From NCBI RefSeq assembly GCF_015163665.1, contig NZ_JADEUG010000017.1, positions 1 to 64,000 on the forward strand: a stretch of 64,000 nucleotides of DNA, read 5' to 3'. Within the stretch, counting starts at the first letter, position 1. The number at the start of each line of letters is the position of its first letter. Both the position numbers and the translations under genes were made by a program. The DNA comes from Xenorhabdus sp. BG5. GTDB taxonomy: Bacteria > Pseudomonadota > Gammaproteobacteria > Enterobacterales > Enterobacteriaceae. Of this stretch, positions 8,204 to 19,357 are shown piece by piece. Below the pieces are notes generated by a model, which worked only from the letters and a program-made list of their open reading frames with translations, ran no database searches and was not told where the DNA came from.

Positions 8204-9643
8204 TCAAACCAATTTTTTACGTTGGTTTGAAGGCGGGATGGATAACGACTCTCTATATTTTGCGACAGTTCGGCGAGCCACTTGAATACCTTGTTCAGCG
8301 AGTATGCTGGTCAATTTACTGTCACTCAGTGGCTTGACCGGGTTTTCTGCCGCGACCAGTTTTTTCACCAGAGCACGTATCGCGGTAGAAGAGGCTTCAC
8401 CACCACTGTCAGTGTTGACGTGACTGGAGAAAAAATATTTAAGTTCAAAGATCCCTCGTGGACTATACAGGTATTTCTGGGTGGTCACGCGGGAAATGGT
8501 GGACTCATGCATGTCAATCTGATAGGCGATATCAGCCAAAACCAGTGGTTTCATGTGTTCCTCACCATATTCAAAAAAATCTTGTTGCCGTTCAACAATA
8601 CAGCAGGCGACTTTTAGTAATGTTTCATTACGGCTTTCGAGACTCTTGAGCAGCCATTTAGCCTCTTGCAAGTTGTTGCGTATAAACAGGCTGTCATTCT
8701 CATTATTGGCCCGTTGTCCCAGTGCTGCGTAGTGTTGGTTGATGCGCAGACGGGGGATGCTATCGGTATTTAGCCTGACTTGCCAGCTTCCATTTTCTCT
8801 CTGTACCAATACATCTGGAATAACATACTCGGATTCACCAGTATTGATTACCAGGCCAGGTTTTGGTTCCAGTGATTGGATGATATCAATTGCCCCCTTC
8901 AGGGTACTCTCTTTTAATTTGCTCTGACGTAATAAATTACGGAAGTCTCGGTTACCCAGTAGTGCCAGATAGTTGCTGGCAATAAGTTTGGCGTCATTCA
9001 GATAAGGTGTCTTGGGCGGGCGCATTGCAAGCTGGATAAGCAAGCATTCGCGTAAGTCACGGGCAGCAACGCCGATTGGATCAAAATGTTGTATACGTTT
9101 GAGAACGGTTTCGACTTCTGACAAAGTCAGCTCATCATCACCAATGCTGGCAAGGATCTCTTCGATAGAAATGGTCAGATATCCGGTGTCATCAATGGCG
9201 TCAATGATTGAAGTGGCAATGGCTGCGTCCGTTTCGGTAAATGGCGTTAATCCTGCTTGCCACATGAGATAATCTTGCAGGGTTTGGGTGGTTTCTCCCT
9301 GGTATACGGGGAAGTCATCAGCGCTATAGTCACTGTGAGTTCCTGAAGGCGTGCCAGCGGTGTAAATTTCATCCCAACTGGCATCCAACGGTAGTTCTTC
9401 AGGCATATCCTTCTGTTCAAGTGCTTCACGGGTATCCATGACTTCAGTGTCAGCATCAGAAAGGGCCTGATTCTCCACTTCCTGATGCAGGTCATCCTGT
9501 TCAAGCAGCGGGTTGGTTTCCAACGCTTGCTGAATCTCTTGCTGAAGCTCAAGCGTAGAGAGTTGCAACAAACGGATGGCTTGCTGGAGTTGTGGCGTCA
9601 TCGTCAATTGCTGACTGAGCCTGAGTTGCAAACTTTGCTTCAT
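8204..9643 (-). CDS. rpoN: RNA polymerase sigma-54 factor RpoN
   Basis: Sigma-54 directs RNA polymerase to -24/-12 promoters that need AAA+ enhancer-binding activators. The 479-residue product is full length. It has a Gln/Leu-rich region I ([23 protein letters not shown]), an acidic region II, the core-binding domain, and the helix-turn-helix region ([27 protein letters not shown] has the expected spacing). The RpoN box [10 protein letters not shown] sits near the C-terminus. It follows lptB with a 69-base gap, which is the conserved order lptB-rpoN-hpf-ptsN-rapZ-npr. Confidence 0.98.
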   Translation of the reverse strand: MKQSLQLRLSQQLTMTPQLQQAIRLLQLSTLELQQEIQQALETNPLLEQDDLHQEVENQALSDADTEVMDTREALEQKDMPEELPLDASWDEIYTAGTPSGTHSDYSADDFPVYQGETTQTLQDYLMWQAGLTPFTETDAAIATSIIDAIDDTGYLTISIEEILASIGDDELTLSEVETVLKRIQHFDPIGVAARDLRECLLIQLAMRPPKTPYLNDAKLIASNYLALLGNRDFRNLLRQSKLKESTLKGAIDIIQSLEPKPGLVINTGESEYVIPDVLVQRENGSWQVRLNTDSIPRLRINQHYAALGQRANNENDSLFIRNNLQEAKWLLKSLESRNETLLKVACCIVERQQDFFEYGEEHMKPLVLADIAYQIDMHESTISRVTTQKYLYSPRGIFELKYFFSSHVNTDSGGEASSTAIRALVKKLVAAENPVKPLSDSKLTSILAEQGIQVARRTVAKYRESLSIPPSNQRKKLV

Positions 9644-9712
9644 AGGGTTACCACTTTCTCCTTAACCTAGCTTGAATAGTTCCTTGAATCGCGCCTGACA
9701 GAAGGATAAAAG

Positions 9713-10438
9713 TTAAAGGCGGAAACCTTCCCCCAAATAGACGCGTTTGACCTGTTCGTTATTCAGGATGTCATTCGGCGTACCGTGGGCAATCAAATGA
9801 CCCTGGCTGACGATATAGGCACGTTCACAGACATCCAGCGTTTCACGCACATTGTGGTCAGTAATCAGCACTCCCAACCCGTAATCCCGCAGATGTTGAA
9901 TGATCTTTTTAATATCCAGTACGGAAATGGGATCAACACCGGCAAAAGGTTCATCCAACAGAATGAATTTTGGATTGGCTGCCAGTGCACGGGCAATCTC
10001 CACTCTACGGCGTTCACCACCGGAAAGTGATTGGCCAAGGTTATCACGCAGGTGAGAGATGTGGAATTCTTCCATCAATTCTTCTGCACGCGCTTTTCTT
10101 TGCTCCTGAGTCAGGTCGTTGTGGATCTCCAGTACTGCCATCAAATTGTCGAATACACTCAAACGACGGAAGATGGACGCTTCCTGAGGTAAGTAACCTA
10201 TCCCACGGCGTGCACGTTCATGCAGGGGCAGCAGGCTAATATCTTCTTCATCAATGGTGATAGAGCCAGCATCACGTGGAACAATGCCGACTACCATATA
10301 GAAAGTCGTGGTTTTGCCTGCCCCATTAGGTCCAAGCAAGCCAACAATCTCCCCCGATTTCACGTTTAGGCTGACGTTCTCAACGACCTTACGGCCTTTA
10401 TAGGCTTTCGCCAGATTTTCTGCGTTTAATATTGCCAT
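9713..10438 (-). CDS. lptB: LPS export ABC transporter ATPase LptB
   Basis: LptB is the cytoplasmic ATPase that powers LPS extraction from the inner membrane through LptF/LptG to the Lpt bridge. The 241-residue protein has Walker [10 protein letters not shown], the Q-loop [13 protein letters not shown], signature [15 protein letters not shown], Walker [14 protein letters not shown] and the switch histidine in [11 protein letters not shown]. It is 6 bases downstream of lptA, indicating translational coupling. Confidence 0.98.
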   Translation of the reverse strand: MAILNAENLAKAYKGRKVVENVSLNVKSGEIVGLLGPNGAGKTTTFYMVVGIVPRDAGSITIDEEDISLLPLHERARRGIGYLPQEASIFRRLSVFDNLMAVLEIHNDLTQEQRKARAEELMEEFHISHLRDNLGQSLSGGERRRVEIARALAANPKFILLDEPFAGVDPISVLDIKKIIQHLRDYGLGVLITDHNVRETLDVCERAYIVSQGHLIAHGTPNDILNNEQVKRVYLGEGFRL

Positions 10439-10444
10439 CAGTCG

Positions 10445-11005
10445 TTATTTACCCTTTTTCTGAGCGTCAGCGCCGTTAGCACCAGGGCCTTTTTCTTGTA
10501 GCTGGGCAGGTAACAGGACAGTGGTGACATGTTTACCTTTATCACTAAACGCTTCCATTTGTTGTGTCGGTACCAGATAAGTGATTTTATCGCCTTTGAT
10601 ATTGCTGTCTAGCTGTTCAAGATAGGCGTTCCCTGTCAAGGTGACCAGCTCTTTATCCATCTCATAGCGCATCTTTGATGCATGACCTTTGATGGGCTTA
10701 CCATCATCTTGCAATTGGTAAAAAGTGGCAGGATTACCGAACGCTTCAATCACTGTCTTGTCGGAATTTCCTTCCGGGCGGGTAACAACGACCTTATCTG
10801 CATGAATGTCGATCGAGCCTTGTTTTACGATAACATTATCCGTAAATGTGGCAATGTTTCCCGTTAAATCCAGCGATTGTCTTGCTGAATCGATGGTAAT
10901 GGGCTTTTTTGTATCATCTTTTAAGGCCAGTACGGGCAGGCTGACGGCAAAAAGTGTACTGGCAATAACGGAATTACGGATTAGGTTGTTCATGTGGAAT
11001 CTCAT
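10445..11005 (-). CDS. lptA: LPS transport periplasmic protein LptA
   Basis: LptA oligomerises into the periplasmic beta-jellyroll bridge that carries LPS from LptC to LptD. The 186-residue precursor has a signal peptide ending near SLPVLA. Motifs include DLTGNIATFTDNVIVKQGSI, ADKVVVTRPEG, GNPATFYQLQDDGKPI and IKGDKITYLVPTQQMEAFSDKGK, all typical. The start at 11005 (MRFHMNNLIRNSV) is colinear with the E. coli start (MKFKTNKLSLNLV). An alternative ATG is at 10993. The start lies inside the last codons of lptC, a 32-base overlap that suggests coupled translation. The C-terminus is Lys/Gly rich. Confidence 0.96.
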   Translation of the reverse strand: MRFHMNNLIRNSVIASTLFAVSLPVLALKDDTKKPITIDSARQSLDLTGNIATFTDNVIVKQGSIDIHADKVVVTRPEGNSDKTVIEAFGNPATFYQLQDDGKPIKGHASKMRYEMDKELVTLTGNAYLEQLDSNIKGDKITYLVPTQQMEAFSDKGKHVTTVLLPAQLQEKGPGANGADAQKKGK

Positions 11006-11567
11006 ATTGAGTGGTCACCTTTTCAATCAGTTCAGCAGTTTTGTTTCGTAGATTGCCACGCATTTTCATGCCAACAGATTTCAGACCGACACCAATAAGC
11101 GTGACGCGGTCATCGGATGCGACATCTTGGGTTGTCAGATTGACGATCGCATTGTCTGTTGTGATCCGCTGCAATTGTGACGCATCGTTCAGGCTATCCA
11201 CTTGGACATCCCCGTACAGATAGAGCATCTTATCTTGGGTCAGTTTGGCCTTGTTGGCGCGTACTGTCCATGTCGCTATCGGGGTGCCAGGGGTGCCATT
11301 GGGGTCAAATGTTGTCAATACGGGGTTGGTAAACCAGGTCAACTTGGTTTCCGTATAGTTTTTAACATCGTCAGCGACCAGTTTGTAAGTCAGCTTACCT
11401 TCCGGATCATAGACAAAAGTAATGGCCTCTTGTGTTTGATAAGTCGGATAACCATCATCCACAATGGCTGATGAGGCATCATCATTTACATTCGAAAAAT
11501 TCCAGCCAATCAGCGCAAGCGCGATCAGTGCCAGTATTGCGATCAGCCAGGATTGAATTTTGCTCAT
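10974..11567 (-). CDS. lptC: LPS export protein LptC
   Basis: LptC is a single-pass inner-membrane protein that receives LPS from LptBFG and hands it to LptA. The 197-residue product has an N-terminal transmembrane helix (residues about 7-24, LIAILALIALALIGWNF) and a periplasmic beta-jellyroll. The motif VRANKAKLTQDKMLYLYGDV and the following VDSLNDASQLQRITTDNA match the family. It sits 18 bases after kdsC and overlaps lptA. Confidence 0.96.
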   Translation of the reverse strand: MSKIQSWLIAILALIALALIGWNFSNVNDDASSAIVDDGYPTYQTQEAITFVYDPEGKLTYKLVADDVKNYTETKLTWFTNPVLTTFDPNGTPGTPIATWTVRANKAKLTQDKMLYLYGDVQVDSLNDASQLQRITTDNAIVNLTTQDVASDDRVTLIGVGLKSVGMKMRGNLRNKTAELIEKVTTQYEIPHEQPNP

Positions 11568-11585
11568 TCTTTTTTCAATTTTAAT

Positions 11586-12149
11586 TTATATGGATAACCC
11601 TTTGGCATCTTCGAGCTTATTCTGAGCGAAGAGCACCAAATCACAAAGTTCCCTGACTGCACCGCGACCGCCGGCAATCTGAGTCACATAATCTGCTTTT
11701 GGCAACAGTAAAGGATGGGCATCAGCAACTGCAACAGATAATCCAACTTGTGCCATGACAGGCCAGTCAATAAGGTCATCACCAATATAGGCGACTTGCT
11801 CTGGCTGGAGCGCTAGTTTATCTAACAGTTCCTTATACGCCAAAACCTTATCGTTTTGTCCTTGGTAAAGATGTGTAATACCGAGTGTTTCTGCCCGATT
11901 TTCCAGCAGCTTTGCTTTGCGGCCAGTGATAATGGCAACTTCAATACCAGAGGTAATTAAACAACGGATGCCATAACCATCACGAACGTTAAAGGCTTTC
12001 AGCTCTTCGCCTTCATTGCCCATGTAGATAAGCCCGTCAGACATCACGCCATCAACATCACAAATCAGCAAACGGATTTGACGGGCTTTTTCGATAATGA
12101 CTTTATTAACTGGGCCATAACAGGTGTCCAGGTACGCTTTTTGACTCAT
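11586..12149 (-). CDS. kdsC: 3-deoxy-manno-octulosonate-8-phosphatase KdsC
   Basis: KdsC is a HAD-superfamily phosphatase that converts Kdo-8-phosphate to Kdo for lipid A core synthesis. The 187-residue protein has the catalytic DVDGVMSDG (nucleophile and acid/base aspartates), the threonine motif VAIITGRKA, and GDDLIDWPVM near the C-terminus, which binds magnesium. It lies between kdsD and lptC in the conserved Kdo/LPS-transport operon. Confidence 0.97.
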   Translation of the reverse strand: MSQKAYLDTCYGPVNKVIIEKARQIRLLICDVDGVMSDGLIYMGNEGEELKAFNVRDGYGIRCLITSGIEVAIITGRKAKLLENRAETLGITHLYQGQNDKVLAYKELLDKLALQPEQVAYIGDDLIDWPVMAQVGLSVAVADAHPLLLPKADYVTQIAGGRGAVRELCDLVLFAQNKLEDAKGLSI

Positions 12150-12215
12150 TAAGAAATTCTCTTAAGATTTATATCATGCTTATTTGTATCAGTTTACGTG
12201 CTTTATAGAACCGGC

Positions 12216-13184
12216 CTACACAACCCCGGCCTGCAAAAGATCGTGCATGTGCAGTACACCCAATAATTTGTCACCTTCTGTGACCAATAGTGAGGTGATA
12301 TGGCGTGATTGCATCAGGTTTAAAGCATCAACCGCCAGTGCATTGGGTTTAATACGGATGCCGCCGACCGTCATGACATCAGAGATTTTTGCATTGTTTA
12401 AATCAATGCCCATATCGAAAACACGGCGTAAATCGCCATCGGTAAAAATACCACTGATCTGCATGTCATTATCACAAATAACCGTCATGCCCAATTTTTT
12501 GCGGGTAATTTCCACCAAAGCCTCACGCAGAGTTGCTGTACGGGGAACACGGGGAATGTCATTACCCGTAGTCATTAAGTCACTGGCCAGCAGCAGAAGT
12601 TTGCGTCCGAGTGCTCCACCTGGATGGGAAAGCGCGAAATCTTCGGCGGTAAAGCCACGGGCCTGCAAGAGTGCAAGGGCTAATGCATCGCCCATGACGA
12701 GAGTGGCGGTGGTGCTGGTGGTGGGGGCCAAGCCCAATGGACAGGCTTCTTGGGGAACTTTGATACACAAGTGGATGTCTGCGGCTTTGCCCATGTTACT
12801 GTTGCGATTATTTGTCATACAAATGAGCGGGACTTTTTGTCGCTTGAGTACGGGAATTAACGCCAGAATTTCATTTGATTCACCGGAATTGGAAATCGCC
12901 AGCACGATGTCTTTTGTTGTTACCATGCCGAGATCGCCGTGGCTGGCTTCACCAGGATGGACAAAGAACGAAGGTGTCCCGGTGCTGGCAAATGTCGCAG
13001 CGATTTTTCGTCCAATATGACCGGATTTGCCCATCCCCATTACAATGACCTTTCCTTCACAACTAAACATGAGTTCACAGGCTTGGCTGAAATCGTCATT
13101 AATGTATTGTTCCAGGCCAACCAGCCCTTCAAGTTCAATATGTAATACTTGCTTACCTGCTTGCTGAAAATCGATTTTAGGCAT
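12216..13184 (-). CDS. kdsD: D-arabinose 5-phosphate isomerase KdsD
   Basis: KdsD converts D-ribulose 5-phosphate to D-arabinose 5-phosphate, the first step of Kdo synthesis. The product has an N-terminal SIS domain (GKVIVMGMGKSGHIGRKIAA, NSGESNEI, CPLGLAPTTSTTATL) and two C-terminal CBS domains (DLMTTGNDIPRV..., DVMTVGGIRIKP...). The ATG at 13184 is preferred because GGGAAGT lies just upstream. An upstream ATG at 13208 gives 330 residues, close to the E. coli 328, so the start is not certain. It follows yrbG with a short gap. Confidence 0.96.
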   Translation of the reverse strand: MPKIDFQQAGKQVLHIELEGLVGLEQYINDDFSQACELMFSCEGKVIVMGMGKSGHIGRKIAATFASTGTPSFFVHPGEASHGDLGMVTTKDIVLAISNSGESNEILALIPVLKRQKVPLICMTNNRNSNMGKAADIHLCIKVPQEACPLGLAPTTSTTATLVMGDALALALLQARGFTAEDFALSHPGGALGRKLLLLASDLMTTGNDIPRVPRTATLREALVEITRKKLGMTVICDNDMQISGIFTDGDLRRVFDMGIDLNNAKISDVMTVGGIRIKPNALAVDALNLMQSRHITSLLVTEGDKLLGVLHMHDLLQAGVV

Positions 13185-13219
13185 TTTTACTTCCCACTCT
13201 TTTCCCATTCAATCGGCAA

Positions 13220-14197
13220 TTACTCAGTACCGTAATAATTAGAAACAAAAAGTACGACAAAATAAGCGATAAAACAGCCCAGTAGCAAGATGCCGTTCAA
13301 TCGGTTCAATCGATGCTTTCTTCCCAGACAAAATACCGTGAATAGTATACTCGCTGCCATCATGACCCAAAAATCACGGGAAAATGCGTGGGGTGAAAAG
13401 GCACTAGGGGAAAGTATGGCAGGGACACCCAGAACAAGGGTGGCATTGAATACGTTTGAGCCAACAATATTGCCCATTGCCATGTCACTCTCACCTTTTA
13501 TGGCAGCAGCAATAGCGGTGGCAAGCTCAGGCAAACTGGTTCCCACGGCAAGGATTGTCAGGCCAATCACCAGTTCGCTAACACCATAAATACGTGCAAT
13601 AACGGTGGCATTATCAATCACCATGCGGGTAGAAATGGGAAGAATCATTAACCCCAGAACCACCCAAAGCAGTGCAATTCCTTTGTTGCCTTCGACCGGC
13701 AATTCGGCATTTCGTTCCTGGGTATAGCTATCAACCCCATTGTGTTGGGAGAAAGCGGTCATCTTTATCATCAGAGAGATAAAGAAGAGGGCTGAAAGCA
13801 CTAAAAGAATACCATCCAGCCGACTCAGATATCCATTGGATAGCAAATACCCTGCAAATGCGGTGATCGCCAACATGAGGGGCACTTCTTGTCGCAAGAT
13901 TTCTGATTTTACCCTGATTGGCCGAATGAAAGCGGCTGCTCCCGTAATGAGCAACAGGTTAGTAATATTGGAACCAATGGCATTGCCTATGGCCATGTCT
14001 GGCTGTCCATCTAAAATTGCTGTGACAGAGACCATCAGTTCTGGCAGCGAGGTTCCTATTCCCATAATAACCAGGCCGACAATAAAAGGGGATATTTTCA
14101 TGGCGCGGGCAAAAACGGCCGCACCATAAACTAATCTATCGGAACCATACACCAGTAAAATCAACCCGGTAATGAGCAGTACAATTGTCAGAAACAT
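13220..14197 (-). CDS. yrbG: Calcium/sodium antiporter family protein YrbG
   Basis: YrbG is an inner-membrane protein of the CaCA superfamily of cation/sodium exchangers. The 325-residue product is almost entirely hydrophobic, with about ten membrane segments. It carries the two inverted alpha-repeat signatures, GIGTSLPELMVSVTA...GNAIGSNITNLLL and AVGTSLPELATAIAA...GNIVGSNVFNATL, expected to form the ion site. It heads the leftward yrbG-kdsD-kdsC-lptCAB block and is divergent from mlaF. The transported ion in this organism cannot be told from sequence. Confidence 0.95.
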   Translation of the reverse strand: MFLTIVLLITGLILLVYGSDRLVYGAAVFARAMKISPFIVGLVIMGIGTSLPELMVSVTAILDGQPDMAIGNAIGSNITNLLLITGAAAFIRPIRVKSEILRQEVPLMLAITAFAGYLLSNGYLSRLDGILLVLSALFFISLMIKMTAFSQHNGVDSYTQERNAELPVEGNKGIALLWVVLGLMILPISTRMVIDNATVIARIYGVSELVIGLTILAVGTSLPELATAIAAAIKGESDMAMGNIVGSNVFNATLVLGVPAILSPSAFSPHAFSRDFWVMMAASILFTVFCLGRKHRLNRLNGILLLGCFIAYFVVLFVSNYYGTE

Positions 14198-14428
14198 GGC
14201 GTGTCCCTTAAATAAGTTTTATTCCGAGCATAATGCTAATAATGGTTGATTTTTAAACATGGAATGTTTATTCAGCTAGACTTATACATTCTGACGATCA
14301 AGCGATAAAAAGTAAAATTTGTCACAACTTTGCTAACGCAAAATTGGGCAATTTTTTGTAGTATGCATGATTAATTATTTAAATACAGTCATGAAGACAG
14401 TTCTATTAACGGTTAGGGGCTATCAACA

Positions 14429-15232
14429 ATGAGTCAACAAACAGCAAATCTTATTGAGATCTGCGGAATGCATTTCACCCGAGGCCAACGCCCGATTTTT
14501 GCTGATATTAATCTGACCGTTCCGAAAGGAAAAATTACCGCCATTATGGGGCCTTCTGGTATAGGAAAAACCACGTTGCTGCGTCTGATCGGGGGGCAAA
14601 TTCGCCCTGAGCGCGGTGAAATTTGGTTTGATGGTGATAATATTCCGGCGTTGTCCCGCCCCCGCTTGTATGCTGCCCGCAAGAAAATGAGCATGTTATT
14701 TCAGTCAGGTGCCTTGTTCACCGATCTGAATGTTTTTGACAATGTGGCTTTTCCCTTGCGTGAGCATACCCAACTGCCTGAAGCGTTGATTCACACAACC
14801 GTGATGATGAAGCTGGAAGCGGTAGGGTTGCGTGGCGCTGCGCACTTGATGCCATCGGAACTCTCTGGCGGTATGGCAAGGCGAGCGGCATTAGCAAGGG
14901 CGATTGCACTCGATCCCGACTTAATCATGTTTGATGAACCTTTTGTCGGTCAAGACCCCATCACGATGGGCGTTTTAGTGAAGCTGATCGATGAGCTGAA
15001 TCATGCGCTGGGTGTTACGTGTGTCGTGGTTTCCCACGATGTGCCTGAAGTACTGAGTATTGCCGATTATGCTTATATTGTGGCTGAGAAGAAAGTGATC
15101 GCAGAAGGTACTCCAGATCAATTGAGAATGAATCAGGATCAACGGGTACGGCAGTTTCTTGATGGTATTGCTGATGGGCCTGTACCTTTCCGTTTCCCGG
15201 CCGGGGATTACAAAACTGAGTTATTAGGATGA
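14429..15232 (+). CDS. mlaF: Phospholipid transport ABC ATPase MlaF
   Basis: MlaF is the ATPase of the MlaFEDB inner-membrane complex that maintains outer-membrane lipid asymmetry. The 267-residue protein has Walker [11 protein letters not shown]-loop FQSGALF, signature [14 protein letters not shown], Walker [14 protein letters not shown] and the switch histidine in [10 protein letters not shown]. The C-terminal extension ([14 protein letters not shown]) is the segment that in homologues reaches the neighbouring MlaB. It is first of the mlaFEDCB operon and divergent from yrbG across 231 bases. Confidence 0.98.
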   Translation: MSQQTANLIEICGMHFTRGQRPIFADINLTVPKGKITAIMGPSGIGKTTLLRLIGGQIRPERGEIWFDGDNIPALSRPRLYAARKKMSMLFQSGALFTDLNVFDNVAFPLREHTQLPEALIHTTVMMKLEAVGLRGAAHLMPSELSGGMARRAALARAIALDPDLIMFDEPFVGQDPITMGVLVKLIDELNHALGVTCVVVSHDVPEVLSIADYAYIVAEKKVIAEGTPDQLRMNQDQRVRQFLDGIADGPVPFRFPAGDYKTELLG

Positions 15233-15236
15233 TGGA

Positions 15237-16025
15237 ATGTTAATGTTAACACGGGCATTAGCCGCAATGGGCCGACGTACGATTGAGGTCACGGCTTCAT
15301 TCGGCCGTGCGGGCTTTATGCTGTTCAATGCAATCATTGGTAAGCCAGAAACTGCCAAACAATGGACACTATTGCGTCAGCAACTGTATAGCGTAGGTGT
15401 TCAATCTCTTCTGATCATAGTGGTTTCAGGGCTGTTTATTGGCATGGTGTTGGCCTTGCAGGGCTATTTAGTTTTAACCACATTTAGTGCGGAAGGCAGC
15501 CTTGGTATGATGGTAGCGTTGTCACTGTTGCGTGAATTGGGGCCTGTGGTGACGGCATTACTGTTTGCAGGGCGAGCGGGTTCAGCGTTGACCGCAGAAA
15601 TTGGTTTGATGAAAGCCACTGAACAGATTTCCAGTCTGGAAATGATGGCGGTTGATCCGCTGCGCCGCGTTATTGCGCCGCGTTTTTGGGCTGGTTTTAT
15701 CAGTATGCCCTTGCTCTCCTTGATCTTTGTCGCTGTGGGGATCTTGGGCGGTGCAATAGTGGGTGTGGATTGGAAAGGCATTGATGGTGGTTTCTTCTGG
15801 TCATCAATGCAATCTGCGGTGGAATGGCAAAAAGATTTGCTCAACTGTTTTCTCAAGAGTGTTGTTTTTGCTATTACGGTAACCTGGATTGCACTGTTCA
15901 ATGGTTATGATGCTATCCCAACATCGGAAGGGATCAGCAGGGCGACGACGCGCACGGTAGTTCATGCGTCGTTGGCGGTATTGGGTTTGGATTTTGTGCT
16001 GACAGCACTGATGTTTGGGAACTAA
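15237..16025 (+). CDS. mlaE: Phospholipid ABC transporter permease MlaE
   Basis: MlaE is the integral membrane subunit of the Mla complex. The 262-residue product has the MlaE/permease domain with multiple membrane segments and the conserved [41 protein letters not shown] (EQ-like loop), [14 protein letters not shown] and the C-terminal [21 protein letters not shown]. It starts 4 bases after the mlaF stop with an AGGA ribosome site inside the mlaF end. An ATG at 15243 is an alternative start. Confidence 0.97.
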   Translation: MLMLTRALAAMGRRTIEVTASFGRAGFMLFNAIIGKPETAKQWTLLRQQLYSVGVQSLLIIVVSGLFIGMVLALQGYLVLTTFSAEGSLGMMVALSLLRELGPVVTALLFAGRAGSALTAEIGLMKATEQISSLEMMAVDPLRRVIAPRFWAGFISMPLLSLIFVAVGILGGAIVGVDWKGIDGGFFWSSMQSAVEWQKDLLNCFLKSVVFAITVTWIALFNGYDAIPTSEGISRATTRTVVHASLAVLGLDFVLTALMFGN

Positions 16026-16029
16026 GTCG

Positions 16030-16542
16030 ATGCAAAGCAAGAAAAATGAAATTTGGGTGGGGGCTTTTGTCTTGATTGCGTTGGCTGCAATCATTTTTTT
16101 ATGCCTCAAAGTTGCAGATATTCGATCTTTCGGCAGCCAGCCAACTTATCGTGTATATGCTGCGTTTGATAATATCGGTGGCCTGAAAGTACGTTCACCG
16201 ATAAAAGTTGGCGGAGTCGTTGTTGGCCGCGTGGAGAAAATCTGGCTGGATCACAAAACTTATACGCCACAAGTTGAATTGGATATTTTCACGCAATACG
16301 ACAATATTCCAAATACTAGTTCGCTTTCTATCCGAACTTCAGGATTACTGGGAGAGCAATATATTGCTCTCAATATTGGGTTTGATGACCCTGATTTAGG
16401 TACTGCCATGTTGAAAGATGGCGATCGTATTGAAGATACCAAGCCTGCAATGGTACTTGAAGATTTGATTGGTCAGTTCCTGTATAAGAGTAGTAGCGGA
16501 AGTCAGGAAAAATCCGCTTCGGCACCGGAACAAGCACACTAA
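16030..16542 (+). CDS. mlaD: Outer-membrane lipid asymmetry protein MlaD (MCE domain)
   Basis: MlaD forms the periplasmic hexameric MCE ring of the Mla complex that exchanges phospholipids with MlaC. The 170-residue protein has one N-terminal membrane helix ([19 protein letters not shown]) and one MCE domain ([43 protein letters not shown]). The hydrophobic C-terminal segment ends [11 protein letters not shown]. The ATG at 16030 is colinear with E. coli; an in-frame TTG further upstream falls inside mlaE. The tail is shorter than in E. coli (183 residues). Confidence 0.97.
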   Translation: MQSKKNEIWVGAFVLIALAAIIFLCLKVADIRSFGSQPTYRVYAAFDNIGGLKVRSPIKVGGVVVGRVEKIWLDHKTYTPQVELDIFTQYDNIPNTSSLSIRTSGLLGEQYIALNIGFDDPDLGTAMLKDGDRIEDTKPAMVLEDLIGQFLYKSSSGSQEKSASAPEQAH

Positions 16543-16576
16543 GTTAGCAGCCCACTGCTCAGGAGAAATAACACTT

Positions 16577-17206
16577 ATGTTTAAGCGATTACTTATGATT
16601 GCGTTGCTGGTGGTTGCACCCTTGGCCAGCGCTACAGATCAAACCAACCCCTACGCATTGATGAAAGATGCCGCGGCAAAAACGTTTAGCCGTTTGAAGA
16701 ACGATCAACCGCAAGTTCAGGCTAATCCAGACGTTTTGCGCCAGATTGTGCGTCAAGAATTGCTGCCTTATGTGCAGATAAAATATGCAGGGGCACTGGT
16801 TCTGGGGCCTTATTACAAACAAGCGACACCGGAGCAGCGTGATGCTTATTTCAAGGCGTTTGAATCCTATCTGGAGCAGGCATATGGTCAGGCCTTGGCG
16901 ATGTATCACGGACAAGAGTATCAGATTGCGCCAGAACAGCCGTTGGGTGATAAGACGATAGTAGCCATTCGTGTCACAATCACCGATCCTAATGGACAAC
17001 CGCCAGTTCGTTTAGATTTCCAATGGCGTAAAAACAGTAAGACCGGTTATTGGCAGGCTTACGACATGATCGCAGAAGGCGTGAGCATGATCACGACCAA
17101 GCAGAACGAATGGGTGGATATCCTGCGTCAGAAAGGTATTGATGGCCTGACTGAACAATTAGCCATCAGCGCGAAAGCCCCAATCACTTTAGAAAAGAAA
17201 AAGTGA
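16577..17206 (+). CDS. mlaC: Periplasmic phospholipid-binding protein MlaC
   Basis: MlaC shuttles phospholipids between the outer-membrane MlaA-porin complex and the MlaFEDB complex. From the ATG at 16577 the precursor is 209 residues, with a signal peptide [19 protein letters not shown]. The mature protein has the MlaC/ttg2D fold motifs [22 protein letters not shown] and [21 protein letters not shown]. Longer in-frame starts overlap mlaD and are rejected because 16577 has an AGGAG site and the signal peptide. Confidence 0.97.
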   Translation: MFKRLLMIALLVVAPLASATDQTNPYALMKDAAAKTFSRLKNDQPQVQANPDVLRQIVRQELLPYVQIKYAGALVLGPYYKQATPEQRDAYFKAFESYLEQAYGQALAMYHGQEYQIAPEQPLGDKTIVAIRVTITDPNGQPPVRLDFQWRKNSKTGYWQAYDMIAEGVSMITTKQNEWVDILRQKGIDGLTEQLAISAKAPITLEKKK

Positions 17207-17207
17207 T

Positions 17208-17561
17208 ATGGAAAAAGCGACGGTTGATAACGGCATGATGAGTAACGAAAACGTCAATCAGAGAACTGTTAGCTGGGAAAAAGCCGGTAACACTTTGTTT
17301 CTGCAAGGCACGTTGGATCGTGATAGTTTGCTACCCCTTTGGCAACAAAAAGAACAAGCTTTGGAGGGCATTGACAATATTGATGTCTCCCAACTAAGTC
17401 GTGTGGATTCTACGGGGTTGGCCCTGTTTGTCCAATTAAAGGGTGAATACCAGAAACGTGGCAAGACACTGACTTTTTCAGGTGTAGGGGAACGCCTGAG
17501 CACGTTGGTAACGTTATATGGCCTGCAAGCTCTTCTTGATGATAGTCAGCCCAAGGCGTAA
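17208..17561 (+). CDS. mlaB: STAS-domain protein MlaB
   Basis: MlaB is the small cytoplasmic STAS-domain subunit that stabilises and regulates the MlaF ATPase. The product has the STAS motif IDVSQLSRVDSTGLALFVQL, where the serine/threonine near DSTG is the position that is phosphorylatable in related anti-anti-sigma factors. The ATG at 17208 follows the mlaC stop by one base. Starts at 17235 or 17238 would give a length nearer to the E. coli 97 residues, so the first 10 residues are uncertain. A strong terminator follows at 17581-17619. Confidence 0.92.
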   Translation: MEKATVDNGMMSNENVNQRTVSWEKAGNTLFLQGTLDRDSLLPLWQQKEQALEGIDNIDVSQLSRVDSTGLALFVQLKGEYQKRGKTLTFSGVGERLSTLVTLYGLQALLDDSQPKA

Positions 17562-17580
17562 TTCCTTTTTTTGATCATCA

Positions 17581-17619
17581 GCGCCCTTGTAAGCCATCAA
17601 CTTACAGGGGCGTTTTTCT
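17581..17619 (+). terminator. Rho-independent terminator of the mla operon
   Basis: CGCCCTTGTAAG pairs with CTTACAGGGGCG (12 bp, one G-T pair) around a 7-base loop, followed by TTTTTC. It separates mlaB from ibaG-murA, so these two must have their own promoter in 17620-17706. Confidence 0.85.
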
Positions 17620-17654
17620 TGGTTTAAGAGTTGCCTGTATTCCATTAGGATAGG

Positions 17655-17680
17655 CATCTACTACTACTATTATTATTATT
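17655..17680. repeat. Trinucleotide tract (CTA then TTA) upstream of ibaG
   Basis: The run consists of four CTA units followed by ATTATTATTATT. It lies between the mla terminator and the ibaG start, in the region expected to hold the ibaG-murA promoter or leader. It is short, and slippage is only possible in principle. Confidence 0.6.
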
Positions 17681-17706
17681 TTCTAACGACGAGTGTGAGC
17701 AGATCT

Positions 17707-17961
17707 ATGGATACGAATGAAATTAAAAAAGTGCTGATGGAAAAATTGGCACTTGATGAAGTTATCGTCAGCGGTGACGGCAGCCACTTTCAGGTTATTG
17801 CCGTTGGCGCACTTTTTGATGGCCTGAGCCGGGTTAAACAACAGCAGGCTGTTTATGCGCCTTTGATGGAATATATCGCTGATAACCGTATTCACGCGTT
17901 GTCAATCAAAGCCTATACACCTGCACAGTGGCAGCGTGATCGTAAGCTTCAGGGACTTTAA
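17707..17961 (+). CDS. ibaG: BolA-family iron-metabolism protein IbaG
   Basis: IbaG (YrbA) is a BolA-like protein that interacts with monothiol glutaredoxin and iron-sulfur partners and is linked to acid stress. From the ATG at 17707 it is 84 residues, the same as E. coli. It contains [26 protein letters not shown] and the C-terminal [19 protein letters not shown], including the conserved histidines. A non-ATG start 4 codons upstream (17695) is disfavoured. It is upstream of murA with a 57-base gap that holds a small GCTGTT/AACAGC hairpin. Confidence 0.96.
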   Translation: MDTNEIKKVLMEKLALDEVIVSGDGSHFQVIAVGALFDGLSRVKQQQAVYAPLMEYIADNRIHALSIKAYTPAQWQRDRKLQGL

Positions 17962-18018
17962 GGCTGTTTGCCTCGCCGCGAACAGCACACTTTGAATTAA
18001 ATAAGAGAATCATGATAG

Positions 18019-19281
<1,263 letters not shown>

Positions 19282-19297
19282 ACGGAATCAGGTATTC

Positions 19298-19344
19298 TTT
19301 CTCGCCCACATTGTGGGTGAGAAAATAATGGGTGAGAAAATAAT
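19298..19344. terminator. Bidirectional terminator with tandemly duplicated arm (murA/degS)
   Basis: TTTCTCGCCCAC (19298-19309) pairs with GTGGGTGAGAAA (19313-19324), a 12-bp stem with a 3-base loop, between convergent murA and degS. The right arm is followed by an exact tandem duplication: GGGTGAGAAAATAAT occurs at 19315-19329 and again at 19330-19344. Either copy can therefore pair with the left arm. Confidence 0.7.
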
Positions 19345-19357
19345 GGACGAGGAAAGA

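Noticed and set aside
12184-13020. 278-codon open frame on the plus strand
   Set aside because: It lies wholly antisense to kdsD, whose protein matches its family end to end; the antisense product has no family character or ribosome site.
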